DNA of 64,000 nt from Klebsormidium nitens (Eukaryota; Streptophyta; Klebsormidiophyceae; Klebsormidiales; Klebsormidiaceae), in NCBI GenBank assembly GCA_000708835.1, contig DF236950.1:36075-100074 (forward strand), given 5' to 3'. Shown in pieces: positions 10,630 to 22,114 of the stretch. Below the pieces are notes generated by a model. That model was not told where the DNA came from. It did no database searches and worked only from the letters and a program-made list of their open reading frames with translations. A program made the translations under genes and the position numbers. Every line of letters begins with the position of its first letter. The stretch's first letter is position 1.

Positions 10630-13600
10630 TCAAGCGGAGACTCCCGGCCAAACAGAGAAAATCTGTCCGACACGCAAGATCAAGCATTGCTGCGCAAAGT
10701 AGAATACTCTATCGAGTGCCTCTACGACCCGAGGAACATGGCCTCTCATGCCAAGAAACAGAAGAAGGTTTTCAGCAAGATTTAAACAAGATCCAAGCGC
10801 CTGCTTTCCAAAGATGCAGAGCCGCAAGTAGGCACCGCACCATGTCAAACCAGAGCAAGCAGTAGTAGCGCCTGAGGAAGACCCAAAAACGCGCATTATC
10901 ATGTCAATAGATGAAGACGTGATGCTTGTAGTGAGGCGCCGCTCACCGAGGTTGGCCATGCACGCGACGAGGCCGAGCGCGGCACCGGTGACGACGAAGT
11001 CGACCCCGACCAGCACGCCCACCACCCACGTGGCGGACGCGGGCCACTGCGCGAGGATGAGCACCGCCAGCGCGAGCGAGAGCAGGCCCGATACCAGCAC
11101 GGACGGCCACGTGGACAGGTGGCGCACCTGGTACGCCAGCACCAGCTTCGACAGCCCGCTCGCAAAGAACCTGCGCGGCAGCGGGCGCACGCGCACGGGG
11201 TCAGCAGCGCAGTGCTGAGACACAGGAGGGGTCGCTAAGTGAGAAGGCGACACATGGTATGCGGATCAGACATGTGCCCAGACCCGGCAAATACGGCAGA
11301 ACATATGGGCGCTCTGTGGCCCTGCCCCGCTCGGAGGCGGTCGCTCTTGGGCAATGACCAGCTGGCCCTCGTACGAAATGCTCAAGAGACGGAACCGCGC
11401 CCCTTGAGCGGCGAGTGGCTGACCATGCTGCGATGAGGAGGGTGAGGCCGGCGAGGCCCTCGACGGGGGAGGTGACGAGCCAGACGCCGACAAAGAGGTT
11501 GAGGCCGCCCAGGAGCAGGTTCATGCTGCAGCCCGGGGCGGACACGCCGCACATCTGCAGGCCGTGGACCACCTGCACGATGCCACCTGGCAAAACAACG
11601 CACAGACACACGTGAGCAAGCCGGCGGCAATAGTGCAGGCGGAGGGAATACGAGGTGGGCAGGAATTGAGGCTTCTGACCGTGCCATGAAGGCAACAAGA
11701 CAAATAGCTCGCGAAGCAATAAACATCACAGCAGAGGGCGGGACACAAGTGAGAAACCACAGACAGCCGTCCATGGAAAAGAAAAGCAGCCGTTTACATC
11801 CCACAACAGTGTTGGCTTGCAGTGTGGGTGCGCCACTGACCGAGGACGAAGAGCACCCCGAGGAACTGCTCGATGACGAGGCTGAAGAGCAGCGGCGCCG
11901 CGACGGCCACCACGCCGATAACCACCAGGATCAGGCTCAGCACCGTGAGGCCCGTGGAGAGGCGCTCCAGCTGCTCGGGGGGGACCGGGCCGCGCAGGGG
12001 GATCACCTGGGGGGGGATTGCGACACCCTCCGTTAGCATAGGGGCAGAGTAGAACTCGAGAAGGCTCGATCTGGGGTTTTCCTTGGATTGATTAAATTTA
12101 TTTGACCAACCCGGAGTACAAATAGAAAGGGAAGATCAGCATTACGGGCTTCTGGTGCACAGCGATGCAAAAGGCTGGGACCTCAGAGTAGAAGAAGCCA
12201 TAGAAAAAGTGCACGAGAGTGATGAGACTGGTTTCAAAAGAGGAGCAAAAAGGAGGAATTCTAAACGCAGGCGCCACATGTTGATGATTGTAACCATGGA
12301 TGAGATGAAAGAGAAGAGATTGAGGAATTCAGAAGTTCGAAGCAGAGGAAGTTCGAAATTGAAAGTGGAGTGTACTAGCTTGGAGAACAGGACCAGCGAG
12401 GAGGAGGAAAGGACAGAGGGAGGGGGGGATTGCAGCTACAAAGAACAGGCCACAGTCAAAGACAGAAAGACTCTAAGCAGCCACAACTCAAGCATGACTC
12501 TAAGCAGGCACAAGAAAGAGACGAATTTTAAAAGCTGATCAGGGGTCAACGGCTTGAGCTTCAAACCCAAGAAGACAAATACTTGGACTGACAGGTTACA
12601 AGCAATCACAAGTAGCCACTGTCTATGCAACGTCAGCTTGAAGAGGCATCACCAACCTCAAAAACTCTTTTGGTCTGTTGGATTTGTTGCGCATACCGCA
12701 AAATTAACGACCCCCACCGCGGTGGCCGCCTCCCTGGGCGTCCTCACTGCGGGAGAAGGGGTGCGGCCGACCTCCGAGGAAGCTGCACCACAATGACAGG
12801 AGCACACAAATCAGACAAGCAATCTAGGCACAGAATCCAACCGGTGCCTTCCAAGGTGCATGGTCTGTCGTATCAGGATGGAGTGCACTCTGCCAGAAAG
12901 GGCAAAGCTCGTAGAAAACTCAAAAATGCCTCTGGTTCACTGGCATATGTGGGGCAACAATCGAATTTTTCATTTCCAATGGCCGCCACTTGATACTTGT
13001 CTGGTTGCAAAACGTTAGGCTGGGACCCAGCAGAACCTCTCACAAATATCTGGACAACTCGTAATTTTCAAAGGGTGGTGAGCATAGCCCCTCATGACCC
13101 ATCCTGCATTTACACAACAGAGAACATGAGGACTAAGACTTTGAACCACAGCATTTTCTGTGGTGGTAAGAAGTTTCTTTCTCCATTGAACTGTTGTGGA
13201 ACAAAGGGCATGCCCAGAACAAATGAGGCACACATTGAGAGCAATACGTCCCATTTTAAAAAAGTGAAGGCTCTTTAACTTCAAGCAACACGGCTCTTCT
13301 CCAAATACGTGCAACATCTGCAAAGTGCATGCATTTCTGCATCAATGCCCAAACAATGCTGCACCACCCGGACAGTTTCATAAAGACAGACGCAGTGTGG
13401 TGGTCCTCTGTACTGCCTTCTTCCCCTACTCATCAACTGATTCCCTCGTGCATGCCAATATCAGAACAGTCTTCAGCATTCCATTCATTGGGCTGTTGCC
13501 CACCTGCTGGTGCTTGTGCCCTCTTGCTTGCCTCTGCTTCATGCCTGACCGGCACCTCGTGACTGCTGGGCTGGGCGGGGGCAGCGCCTGCGCCGGGGGC

Positions 13601-13648
13601 CGGCGGGACGTCCGCGGTATCGCCCATGTTGGAAGGGTTTCCTCGCAT
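10630..13648 (-). CDS. HdeD-like (DUF308) multi-pass membrane protein
   Basis: Minus-strand exons: 13648-13504, 12746-12697, 12006-11841, 11586-11424, 11170-10947 and a likely last exon 10871-10630 (329 residues). Residues 1-65 are Pro/Ala/Ser-rich. From about 80 there are repeated hydrophobic helices of HdeD/DUF308 type: VLILVV-like and VIGVVAVAAPLLFSLVIEQF, then GGIVQVVHGL, LLGGLNLFVGVWL, LLIAAWFFASGLSKL, and WVVGVLVGVDFVVTG. The HdeD family is known from bacterial acid-resistance loci as an inner-membrane protein. Here the gene has five introns and a eukaryotic N-terminal extension, so it is resident rather than contamination; ancient transfer is inference. Phases agree at every junction. 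The last 75-base intron (10946-10872) is a multiple of three, so its removal is uncertain, and the final about 80 residues are not family-like. An in-frame ATG at 13756 would lengthen the N terminus. Confidence 0.78.
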
Positions 13649-13830
13649 GATGGTGGACACAGGTGAAGCGAACAAGGTCTGAGCTGGCAGGGCTAAGGCT
13701 TTGATCCAATGCTCGATCCAAATGAATGCTGTCAAGCACGAAGCCCGAGGGGCCAAGCCAAGGCCCAGGGGCAGCAGGGAATTATAAAGCTGTCACAACA
13801 ACTTTCAAGCTGCGAGGTCACCCTTCCCAA

Positions 13831-13853
13831 GTTTAGGGTTCGCCAAACCCTAA
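13831..13853. promoter_or_regulatory. inverted telo-box pair in divergent promoter
   Basis: TTTAGGGTT at 13832-13840 faces AAACCCTAA at 13845-13853 across four bases. It lies about 185 bases upstream of the HdeD-like ATG (-) and about 130 bases upstream of the F-box ATG (+). AAACCCTAA telo-boxes are known promoter elements of plant ribosomal and translation-related genes, bound by telobox/Myb-type factors. The bidirectional role here is inferred. Confidence 0.5.
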
Positions 13854-13980
13854 TCCTGGAGTTGGCACTGCCCAACGTCTCGATCATCGCCAGAGCAAAT
13901 GCGAAGGCCACGTGTAGAGCAGAGTCCAGGGCGCCACTGATCGGGATGTCTGTGTGCTTCTTCCTAGCTCGGGCGCCGCC

Positions 13981-14955
13981 ATGACGGACTTCCCCAGCGA
14001 GGCGCTGCCCGCCATCCTGTCTGCACTGCGTGGCTCGGACCTGCGCACACTGCTGGCCCTGCTCAGTGTGAGTAAGCAATGGCGCGAGGCCGCCCTCGCA
14101 GATGCCGCCCTCTGGACGTCCATTGTGGTGCCGCCCTCCCTTGCTCCGCGCCTCACTGACGAGCGCCTCCGGGCCATTCTGCTGCGGGCGCAGCGCCGCG
14201 GCTTTGATGAGATTGACCTGACTGGGTGCGTCCAGCTGACGGTGGAGAGCCTGGACGCCATTCTGGAGGAGTGTGCGCGCTTCCCGCGCCGCCTCAGCTT
14301 TGTGGGCTGCCCCCAGCTGCACTGGACTCACGTGCTGGCCCTCCTGGAGAAGCTGCAAACGGCGTGCCAACCCCTGGCGTCGGTGGCCCTCCGCACAGCC
14401 AGCAAAGAGGGGCACGCAAGAGTACCAGTTTCGCAGCATTGCCCAGCTGCTGATGGCGGGTGGTCAGAGAGCTACTTAGAACTTCCTGGGGGTAAAGTAA
14501 TCCGCAACCCGCACCTTCCTAGGGCGAATCTTCTGGGCGCCACCGTGCGGGAGTCGGCGCCTGTGAGTGCACGCGCGGCGCCCAAGCTGGTGCGGCCGGA
14601 GCGGCGGCTGCGCGAGCTGGGGGTGGCGGGGATCGACTTCCGGCGCTGCAAGTGGCGCGAGCTGCGCACGCTGCAGCAGTACGCGGAGCGCCTGGACGTG
14701 GGCGAGTGCGAGGACGAGCGCTGCTTCCAGATCCGGCGTGTGGCGCCGTGCGCGTCGTGCCTCTGCGAGTGCTGCGAGCAGCACCTGTATCGCTGCAGCG
14801 TGTGCGGGGGCCGCACCTGCCGCGAGCACTGCTTTGACCGCACGGCCGCAGACACGGAGCCGCGCCTGGGGGTGTGCTACCGCTGCCACCTGCGTGGTCG
14901 GCAGCACCGCCTCGCTCAAGCGCAGGAGTCAATGGTGAGGCGCGGCTGGATTTGA
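13981..14955 (+). CDS. F-box protein with C-terminal Cys-rich zinc-binding-like region
   Basis: A single open frame of 324 residues starts at the ATG after a GCGCCGCC context. Residues 2-45 fit an F-box: FPSEALPAILSALRGSDLRT, then LLALLSVSKQWREAALADAALW. F-box proteins recruit substrates to SCF ubiquitin ligases through Skp1. A region with LRR-like text follows (LRAILLRAQRRGFDEIDLTGC). The C terminus, about 250-310, is dense in Cys/His: GECEDERC, CASCLCECCEQH, CSVCGGRTCREHC and CYRCHL. This suggests two or more zinc sites in a RING/B-box/PHD-like arrangement that I cannot assign. Residues 145-190 read less naturally; the alternative frame there gives TQEYQFRSIAQLLMAGG, so an unrecognised small intron or a sequence error is possible. 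It diverges from the HdeD-like gene. Confidence 0.78.
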   Translation: MTDFPSEALPAILSALRGSDLRTLLALLSVSKQWREAALADAALWTSIVVPPSLAPRLTDERLRAILLRAQRRGFDEIDLTGCVQLTVESLDAILEECARFPRRLSFVGCPQLHWTHVLALLEKLQTACQPLASVALRTASKEGHARVPVSQHCPAADGGWSESYLELPGGKVIRNPHLPRANLLGATVRESAPVSARAAPKLVRPERRLRELGVAGIDFRRCKWRELRTLQQYAERLDVGECEDERCFQIRRVAPCASCLCECCEQHLYRCSVCGGRTCREHCFDRTAADTEPRLGVCYRCHLRGRQHRLAQAQESMVRRGWI

Positions 14956-16896
14956 CAGGGTTCAACATTGTTTTGCCCGTTGCAGTGAGTCTGCTCTGGA
15001 CGTTGGACAGGCAGTCCCGAACTTTCGAGATCTGTGTCTTGTCAGGCATATGGCAAGTTCAACACAAGTTGCACTTGAGTGGAGCTTCAAGTTATCATTG
15101 ACTTGGATTGGTTTCTGTGAGGTCAGATTCCAGCAGTGAAGAGCACGGAATGCAGCAACGTCTGAGTGGGCACATGCTGATGTTGGATACACCCGAGCAG
15201 GATGATCCACCTAACAGCAGAGATCCGCTCTTTCTGCAGGTACTCCCAGAGGTCAGTCAAGAAACGCGGAATAATCAATAAGCCAGATAATGATGGAAAG
15301 CTGTTCCGTCAAAGACCGAAGGCCCCCTCCAAGGGACTTCTGTTGCTTGCATAGTTGAGGAATTGTCGTGCAGGGCTCCAAAGCAAGGCAGGTTTAGGAT
15401 ACTTTGCCAAGCGTCTCCCTCCTTCATGGACTTGCAGGTAAGATAGTGTTGAGTCGCACAGGCAAGGAGCGTTCAAAGGTGCAACACTGTCCTCGACTGA
15501 TGCACTTGACTAGGTCAGATTCTTAGGAAGTTCACTACTAAGTCATTGTATTGGAGACATGGACGCGCGGACGTTGTCAGGCCACATCGGTATTGAATCG
15601 AACTTGCATGAGCTAGGCTAAGTTTTGATCTCGATAGGAGTTCTGAAGTGACTGATAGGTTTGCAAGGAGACTCAGGTTGTTTGACTATTGACAGGCTGC
15701 GAAAATGCATGTATAGCTAGAAATGACAGACAGAACTTTTGTTATACTTAAGGGGGAACTTTTTGTTTGCCTGTTTCCGGCTCGCCGTCACTTTTTTTGG
15801 CCCCGATTCTCGTTCCAACCGTCTAAATTTGGAGATCTGACATTCAAGCACACTGACAGCTACTACATGCGATCGAAGAATACATGCATCATTCAATCCG
15901 ATTGCAAATGTTTTCGAGTTGTACTCAATTCGATCGCGCGCATTATTTCGATATCATAGACCAGCTAGGCGCAGAATAGTTGAGTCCGAATTTGATCATA
16001 TCAGGCGTGCGGCACATGTCAACGAAGGCCCATCATGGGCGCGTAAGTACTCATTGAATCAGCTCTTAAATGATCGATCAGACCATTTGATGCAACATGA
16101 TCATGGCGGCCTGGGCCAACCGCGGGATATACTCAATTGATTGCATGACCGAACAATTGAGCGGTACGATTCGGGTAATGATAATTGCTGCGTAACGCTC
16201 CACATAATTTCACATGGTTAATCAAGTTGATGCAAGAACTAAGCGGACCTCCAATCCAAAGATCATGAACTTGAATTGCACACAGAAATTGGATTGCTTC
16301 TTCTTTGCATGGGCCATGTATAAAACGCAATCGTCGTACATGTATGTATCCGAACGATGAAGGTATATACAAGTGCGGAGCATTTTAAGGCCGTCGCGCG
16401 GGCGCTGGTCGGGGCTGGCGGGCGCTTGTTCCTGCGCCGCGGCCGGGCCTGTATAGAGCCTCGGACTGGCATGGGCCCCCACTGAGCCTTTGTCGAAATC
16501 TATCAAACAGTACCCTTGGTCGAAACATAAGTTTTGTATCGTATATCTAGAGGCTTCAGTGGCCACGTGGATCCGATCAGCTCGAATTTGGCTCGGCACC
16601 AATCGATCAGAATATTCATCCCTGTGCAGCATTGCAATGCACCATGGCCAGCTTCTCGTCGGACTCAAACACCAAGTGTGTATGCCAGCATACATGCCTC
16701 CAACAGTGAGAAGGCTGCACAGCTTGATCCTAAAAACATTGGGATTGTCGTTGCTTCTCCAGAACAATCTTAGTATACACCTGCCAAGATGCATCTGATT
16801 CTCAAACTCGGCTCAGTGCTTGCGCGCATGTGTTAGTCGGTATCTCAGTCTAGGCCGTCAGATTATGAAGGCCCAATGTCAGCAAGGCGCGTGACG
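14956..16896. other. intergenic, between convergent gene ends
   Basis: This is AT-rich spacer between the F-box gene (+) and the coiled-coil gene (-). Only short, unrelated open frames are present, with many GATC/ATGCAT-type words. I see no exon-like GC-rich blocks with splice sites, no tRNA fold and no mobile element. Confidence 0.55.
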
Positions 16897-19800
16897 TCAG
16901 CACGAGAGCGGTCCCCGCCCCTCCGCTGCCCCTCCCGCCGTCACCCTCTTGCGCGGCGGCCGCGGTGCTGCCCAGTCGCTGTCGGCCAGCTCGCTGCCCT
17001 CCTCGTCGCGGCTCGGCGAGCTGCGCACGCTGGACCCGCGCGACGGCGCACCGCTTGCCCGCCCCGCACCCTCAGGAGATCCGCGGGGCTCGGGAACACG
17101 CACACTCGTGGAGGCGTGGGCACCATCAGCGAAATGACCACCAGTCCGTCCGTCGTCGCTTGGCCGTGAGGGATGGCGGCTCGACTGCCTGCGCCCATTT
17201 CCCAGCGCGTGCTCGGGGCTACTCTCGACCGAGCTTGGCCCCGCCGAGGACTGGCCCCCGAAGTTACCCGGCCCGGCGTCTAGTGGTCGGTCCTCCGCTT
17301 GGCGCCCGGTGGGCTTGGCCCGGGGCACCGCTTCCAGCCGTTCCCGGCGGTGCTCCCAGTGCGCGGGCAGGCTCACGGCCCGCGCACGCCCCGTGCCGGC
17401 CGCCCCGCCCCGCCGCGCAGCCCACTCCGCAGCGGCGCGCTGCAGGGCCGCCACGTCGACCCCGTCCGAGACGAGAGAGCTCTGCCGCTGCTTCTCCGTC
17501 TGTGCGCGCTGGCTGCAGAGGCGAAAGGGCGATAAGGGACTTGACGCATTTGCGAAGGAGTCTACGGAGGCCGCTTCAGAAGCTGCTGGATGAGAATTGT
17601 ATGGATGTAGCCTCGATCCTACCAGTTGGAAACAAACTCTGTTACGTCTTCTCGTTCGCAGCAACAACGGCTTTTTGATTGGATATGAAGCTTTCCACAT
17701 ATCCCTTCTGTCCTTTTCGGCGGGCAACTTCGTCAGGTTCCTTTTTGGGTCAGGTCAGAAACATCACGTGACGCTGATGCACTAGGATACCCGGCCCGCG
17801 CGCGGGTTTGGGTACACGAAGGGCTCCTTTTCCTGTTGCGACTGCCTTCGCCGTTACAAATCTTGCAAGGAACGCGTTCCAACGTTGTGACAATTTGTTG
17901 AGGTGTCGCTCGGAGTTTACTACATCGTCTGGACTATAGCAACGCTTCAAACTGATGCCCCAATACTGGATGGCATGTTTGTGGCTCACGCTTCCAGTCG
18001 CGCCATGGCCGCCAGGTACTCGTCGTCGGAGAGGCCCTCCGCGGCGGGTGGCACGCCGTGCCGATCCAGCGCGCGCGCCATCGCGTTCTCCAGCTCCTGC
18101 ACGCCGGCACATGCTCTTTGGTCAATTTCTCACGAGAACTAAACGGACACGCTCTGCTTGTCACGCCCTAATTGTCCCTCACTTGAATTTGCCCGCCTGC
18201 GTCAGCAGAAGTGGTTTAAAACGCATCTGGTTAGAAAAATTGGCTAGTGCGGGCGTGCTCCTGCCGTCGCAAGGTCTCTTTGCCGCGGCTTTACCTCGCG
18301 CACTTCTTCAAATGGCAGCGCCGCGCGCTCCTCCTTCCGCCGCCGCCGCTCGTCCTCGTGGGCGGCCATCTCGCGCGCGGCCTCCTGCGCGTCACGGCAC
18401 TCGCGGCGCCAGCGGTGAGACTCCTCACGAACGGACTCCACCTCCGCCTGGCACGCCGCCAAAGCTGCGCCCTGCGGCAGATGAAGGCCAAAATGGCTCA
18501 GCGGCGCCAACAAGATTTTCTGCACCCCGTTGCTTTCAAATTAGGCTCTGATCCGTCTTGAACGGTCACAGCGTGGTTCTGACAACTAAACACAGTTCGC
18601 GCCATGGAAAGTCACCACGCATTCTCTTCTTTTGAAGGAGCTTTTGTCATGGTGCATGCGCTGAAAGCATGGTGGAATAATAAGGGGACCTTTTCCGCAA
18701 CTGCAATTGAAAGAAGCAGATCTCGCAGACCCCTTACTGCGTCGTCCAGTTGTCCGCGCAGCGCTGTCTCAGTTTGTTTGGCGACCTCCAGGGCTGTTCG
18801 CAGCGCCTCCGCGTCGCCCTGCAGCAGCCGGTGCCGGTCGTGCATCTCGTCCAGCTGGCGGCGCAGCTCCTGCAAGCGGAGGGTTTGACGTTACCTTTCG
18901 CTTGCTTCGACGGACGTCTGCAGTGACATGGTAAGATGAAGAAAATTATCTCCGACAGACTACTTGCAAAGCAAAATTTCAAGAGTACTAGAGAGACAAG
19001 ATTCGCACAGTCATCAGACTGGAGGCGGCAGCCCACCTGCGTCTTGAGGTCGACGGCCTCGTCCAGCTTAAGCAGGCGAGCGGCAGTCTCCTGAGCAGCC
19101 ACAAGAATAGGGTCAAAGACAAGTGTTCCCCTTTTCCCTGCTAGGGACCTCGGCGTTCTCGTCTGGACGCTTTGCCTCGTCCCATCCGAAGTCGAGACAG
19201 CGGTCCGACTCCCAGTGTACCTCCCCGAGCTTCACGGGCGTCATTTGATTCAATCAACCGTCTGACGCTTCGAGACGGAGATGTTCCCACAAGATGAGCC
19301 GAAGGCGTGGCTTTCTACGACTGTCGTATGGTTATACTTTACTGAAATTCTCTACGACTTCGGCACCGGATGGGGGTTCCCCATTCTGGGCGCTCGCTGA
19401 AAGACGTTTTCGCATAGGCCCAATCTGCTGACAGTATGTCTTCCTAATCTTGCCATTCTGTTTCTTGACACACCCCTTCGGGTGCCGTGTGCGCACCTTG
19501 GCCTGCTCGTCGCTCGCGCGCAGCGCCGCCTCCGCCTTCTCCTTGTCCTTCTCCAGCTCGCGCGCGCGTGCCTTGAGCTCCTCGCGCTCGGCGGCGTGCG
19601 CGCTCTCCGCTGCCTTGCGCGCCTGCTCCTCTGCGGCGGCCCCCTGCCGCCACTGCTCTTTCATCGCGTCGCTCAGCGCGGCCAGCTCCGCGGCGTGCTT
19701 GCGCGCCTCTTCCAGGGACTGCGGGACGAGCATCCCGGTCAGCGGCGGCCATACAGGGTGAGAGACGAGGCCATCCAAGAACCAAATTTGTCGCCTGTTG

Positions 19801-22114
19801 CCTTCGCAGCTCCACCTCAGACCCGGTGTAAGAAGAGAGCGAGCTCACAACAAGTTAAAAGATACGAGCCAAGGAATCGGCAGACCCAATCCACAGAGTG
19901 GACAATAAAGAACTCATCTCCGAGAGAAAGTTCGAAAAGAGAGTATCTAGAATTCCATTCTATTCTTTGAGGAGCTTTTTCCCTTCTTTATTTGCTAGCC
20001 TCCCCTTTGAATGAAACAAGCTAACTGATGAGTCTACAACAGTGTCACAGAATGTATCAGAAGTGGAGGATCAACGAGAAGCAAGAAAGCCAGTCTGCCG
20101 GTAGAACGGACCCTCAACGGAATTACTAACCAGAACGCATGGTCACGGTATGGGACGCCTCACCGGAACGAGAAGCGAAGTCGAAGAGCGAGCCCCTCAC
20201 CAGTATTTCCAGGCTGTGCCATCCAGTACTCGCCCTGACTTTCCTCCACCACTAACGCCGAACTTCAGCACGTGGCCTTGCTGTCGCCTCACCTTTTTCC
20301 TCCACTCTGCTGCTGCTGCCAGCGCGGCCTCGTGCTCCTCCCCCGCCGCTTTCTCCGCCGCCTCGGCTACTCTGATCGCGTCGGCTACCTTGCGCCGTAG
20401 CGCCTCCAGCTGTCCCTCCAGCACCGCCTCGCGCGCCGCCCCCGCCGCCACCTCCGCCCGCGCCTGCCGGGCCTCCAGCTCGGCCGCCTGCTTGCCCGCC
20501 TCCAGCTTCTGCACGCAGGCAAGTGAAGGGACAATCTTGGTTTAGAATTTGGACAAAAGATGAGATGAGGAGGCCGAGACCTCGCCTGGTCGTCGAGTCA
20601 TCTGTCGCACCTTGAGGCCATGGCTGGTCCCCGACGACCTCGATGATTGAACAATGATTGCAATACATCTTCACGTAGAACGAGGTCGAAGGATACGAAG
20701 GCGCCGACCTTTCGACTTTAGTCAAGCACCGACGTCGACAGTGTTCGACCTTCGTGGCTGCCAAGTTCAATACAATGGGTACCAGTCACCTCGAAACGAA
20801 GCTGATTGCATGCTCGACTCAAGCGACCACGACTCGTACGCTGACTGCCAACCCTGCTTTCAGCTCTCTGCACACTCTGTAACCCTTTCCTCCGTCCCGC
20901 TCTCGCCCCGTGCTGCCTCACCTCCTGGTGCGCGCGCGCCTGCACTGCCTCCTCGCAGTGGAAGCACGGCGCGCCCGCCTCCCCCGCGTGGCTGTGGCGG
21001 GGCACGTTCTCCTTGGCGGGATGCGCCAGCGTCTGCGGCAGGCTGGCCAGCGGGGCGCGCGCGCTCGTGATGGCCTCCTCCAGCGCGGAGCGCCAGCTGG
21101 TGACGGACGACGGCAAGGGGGGCGGCGCGGACGATACCGAGCGCAGGTACGAGCGGGGGGCCGTGGTCAGGCCTGCACCAACAAAACGAGAACCGCAAAA
21201 CCGTTGGGTCGTCTTGTTTCAGGTGCCCGGCTGCCATACTGCCAGAATGATCAAGCTCGTTGTCAAACACGAAACGAGCCCGATCTGACAACCCCGAAAC
21301 GGGGATTGTCTCCAAATTTTGGTGGAGCGGAAAAAGCTTGCAAAAGCAGCGACTCAGCTCAGATGCCACAATAAGCACTGGAAGGAGCTCCTCCCAATAC
21401 CCATGTCGCAATTGGCTCTCCCGGCCCTGCTAGCTCAGCCGCTTGCATCAAAATGAGAGGTGCCCCGCAGCAGACTCACTGCCGTTGAAAGGGTCGCGGT
21501 AGGTGGCCTGCGAGCTGACGCTGCGTGCAAGTGAGCTGGTGCGTGTGAGGCTGCGCATTGTCGCGCGAGGTGCGTCGTAGAAGCCGTCTGAGATGGGGGC
21601 CGTACTGAACCAGCCACCGTCCTGGGTGTGGCCGGAGAAGCGGCGGCCCGCCTGGGAGCCAGACTTTCTGCAGCGAATGAAGACAGACATTTGAGGGGAG
21701 CCCACAAGCTCCGTTTCGTATTCGTGAAGGAGTTGTGTAAATAAGTTTGATGATGGGGGTGTGAGCTGGGATTCTCGATGGTACTGCTGGCCCAAAGCAG
21801 AACCGTGCAACTCTTACATTATTACCGTTGAAACCAGATTCGACTTCCAAGTGCCAACTTCTTTTTCGATCCTATTCCTGTCTAACATTCATACGAGCCG
21901 TTTGAAGCTAGATTGCTGAGCTCAACGTTTCTTAGGGACTGGCGATCAGCTGCGCATGCTGATACCTGCTTGAACGCTGAAATTCATCCCTCTTGGACGG
22001 TGCAGCTTCGCCAGCAACGTCATCGCTTCGTCTCTGCATTCTTTTGATCTCCGCTTCTTCAGAGAAAGTGGGCCAATTGCCGTCCTCTGAAAGGGGCGCT
22101 TCCAACTCAGCCAT
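16897..22114 (-). CDS. coiled-coil protein of unknown function
   Basis: Ten minus-strand exons: 22114-21966, 21667-21480, 21172-20922, 20508-20293, 19718-19497, 19090-19037, 18869-18738, 18471-18295, 18096-17990, 17512-16897, giving 703 residues with all phases consistent. Residues 1-180 are Ser/Thr/Arg-rich and disordered (SLTRTSSLARSVSSQATYRD) with a CFHC pair near 185. Residues about 190-500 form a long Ala/Glu/Arg/Lys-rich coiled coil (ELEARQARAEV, AEREELKARARELEKDKEKA, ELRRQLDEMHDRH, ESVREESHRWRRECRDAQEA). The last about 190 residues are Ser/Pro/Gly/Arg-rich and disordered. There is no motor, kinase or membrane segment. This plan fits cytoskeletal or vesicle-tether scaffolds, but I do not recognise the family. 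Exons 4-8 all start and end in phase 0, so skipping any keeps frame. The start is the first ATG of exon 1. Confidence 0.75.

Noticed and set aside
12155-12538. 127-codon Lys/Glu-rich plus-strand frame
   Set aside because: Lies inside intron 2 of the minus-strand HdeD-like gene; low-complexity purine-rich DNA explains it.
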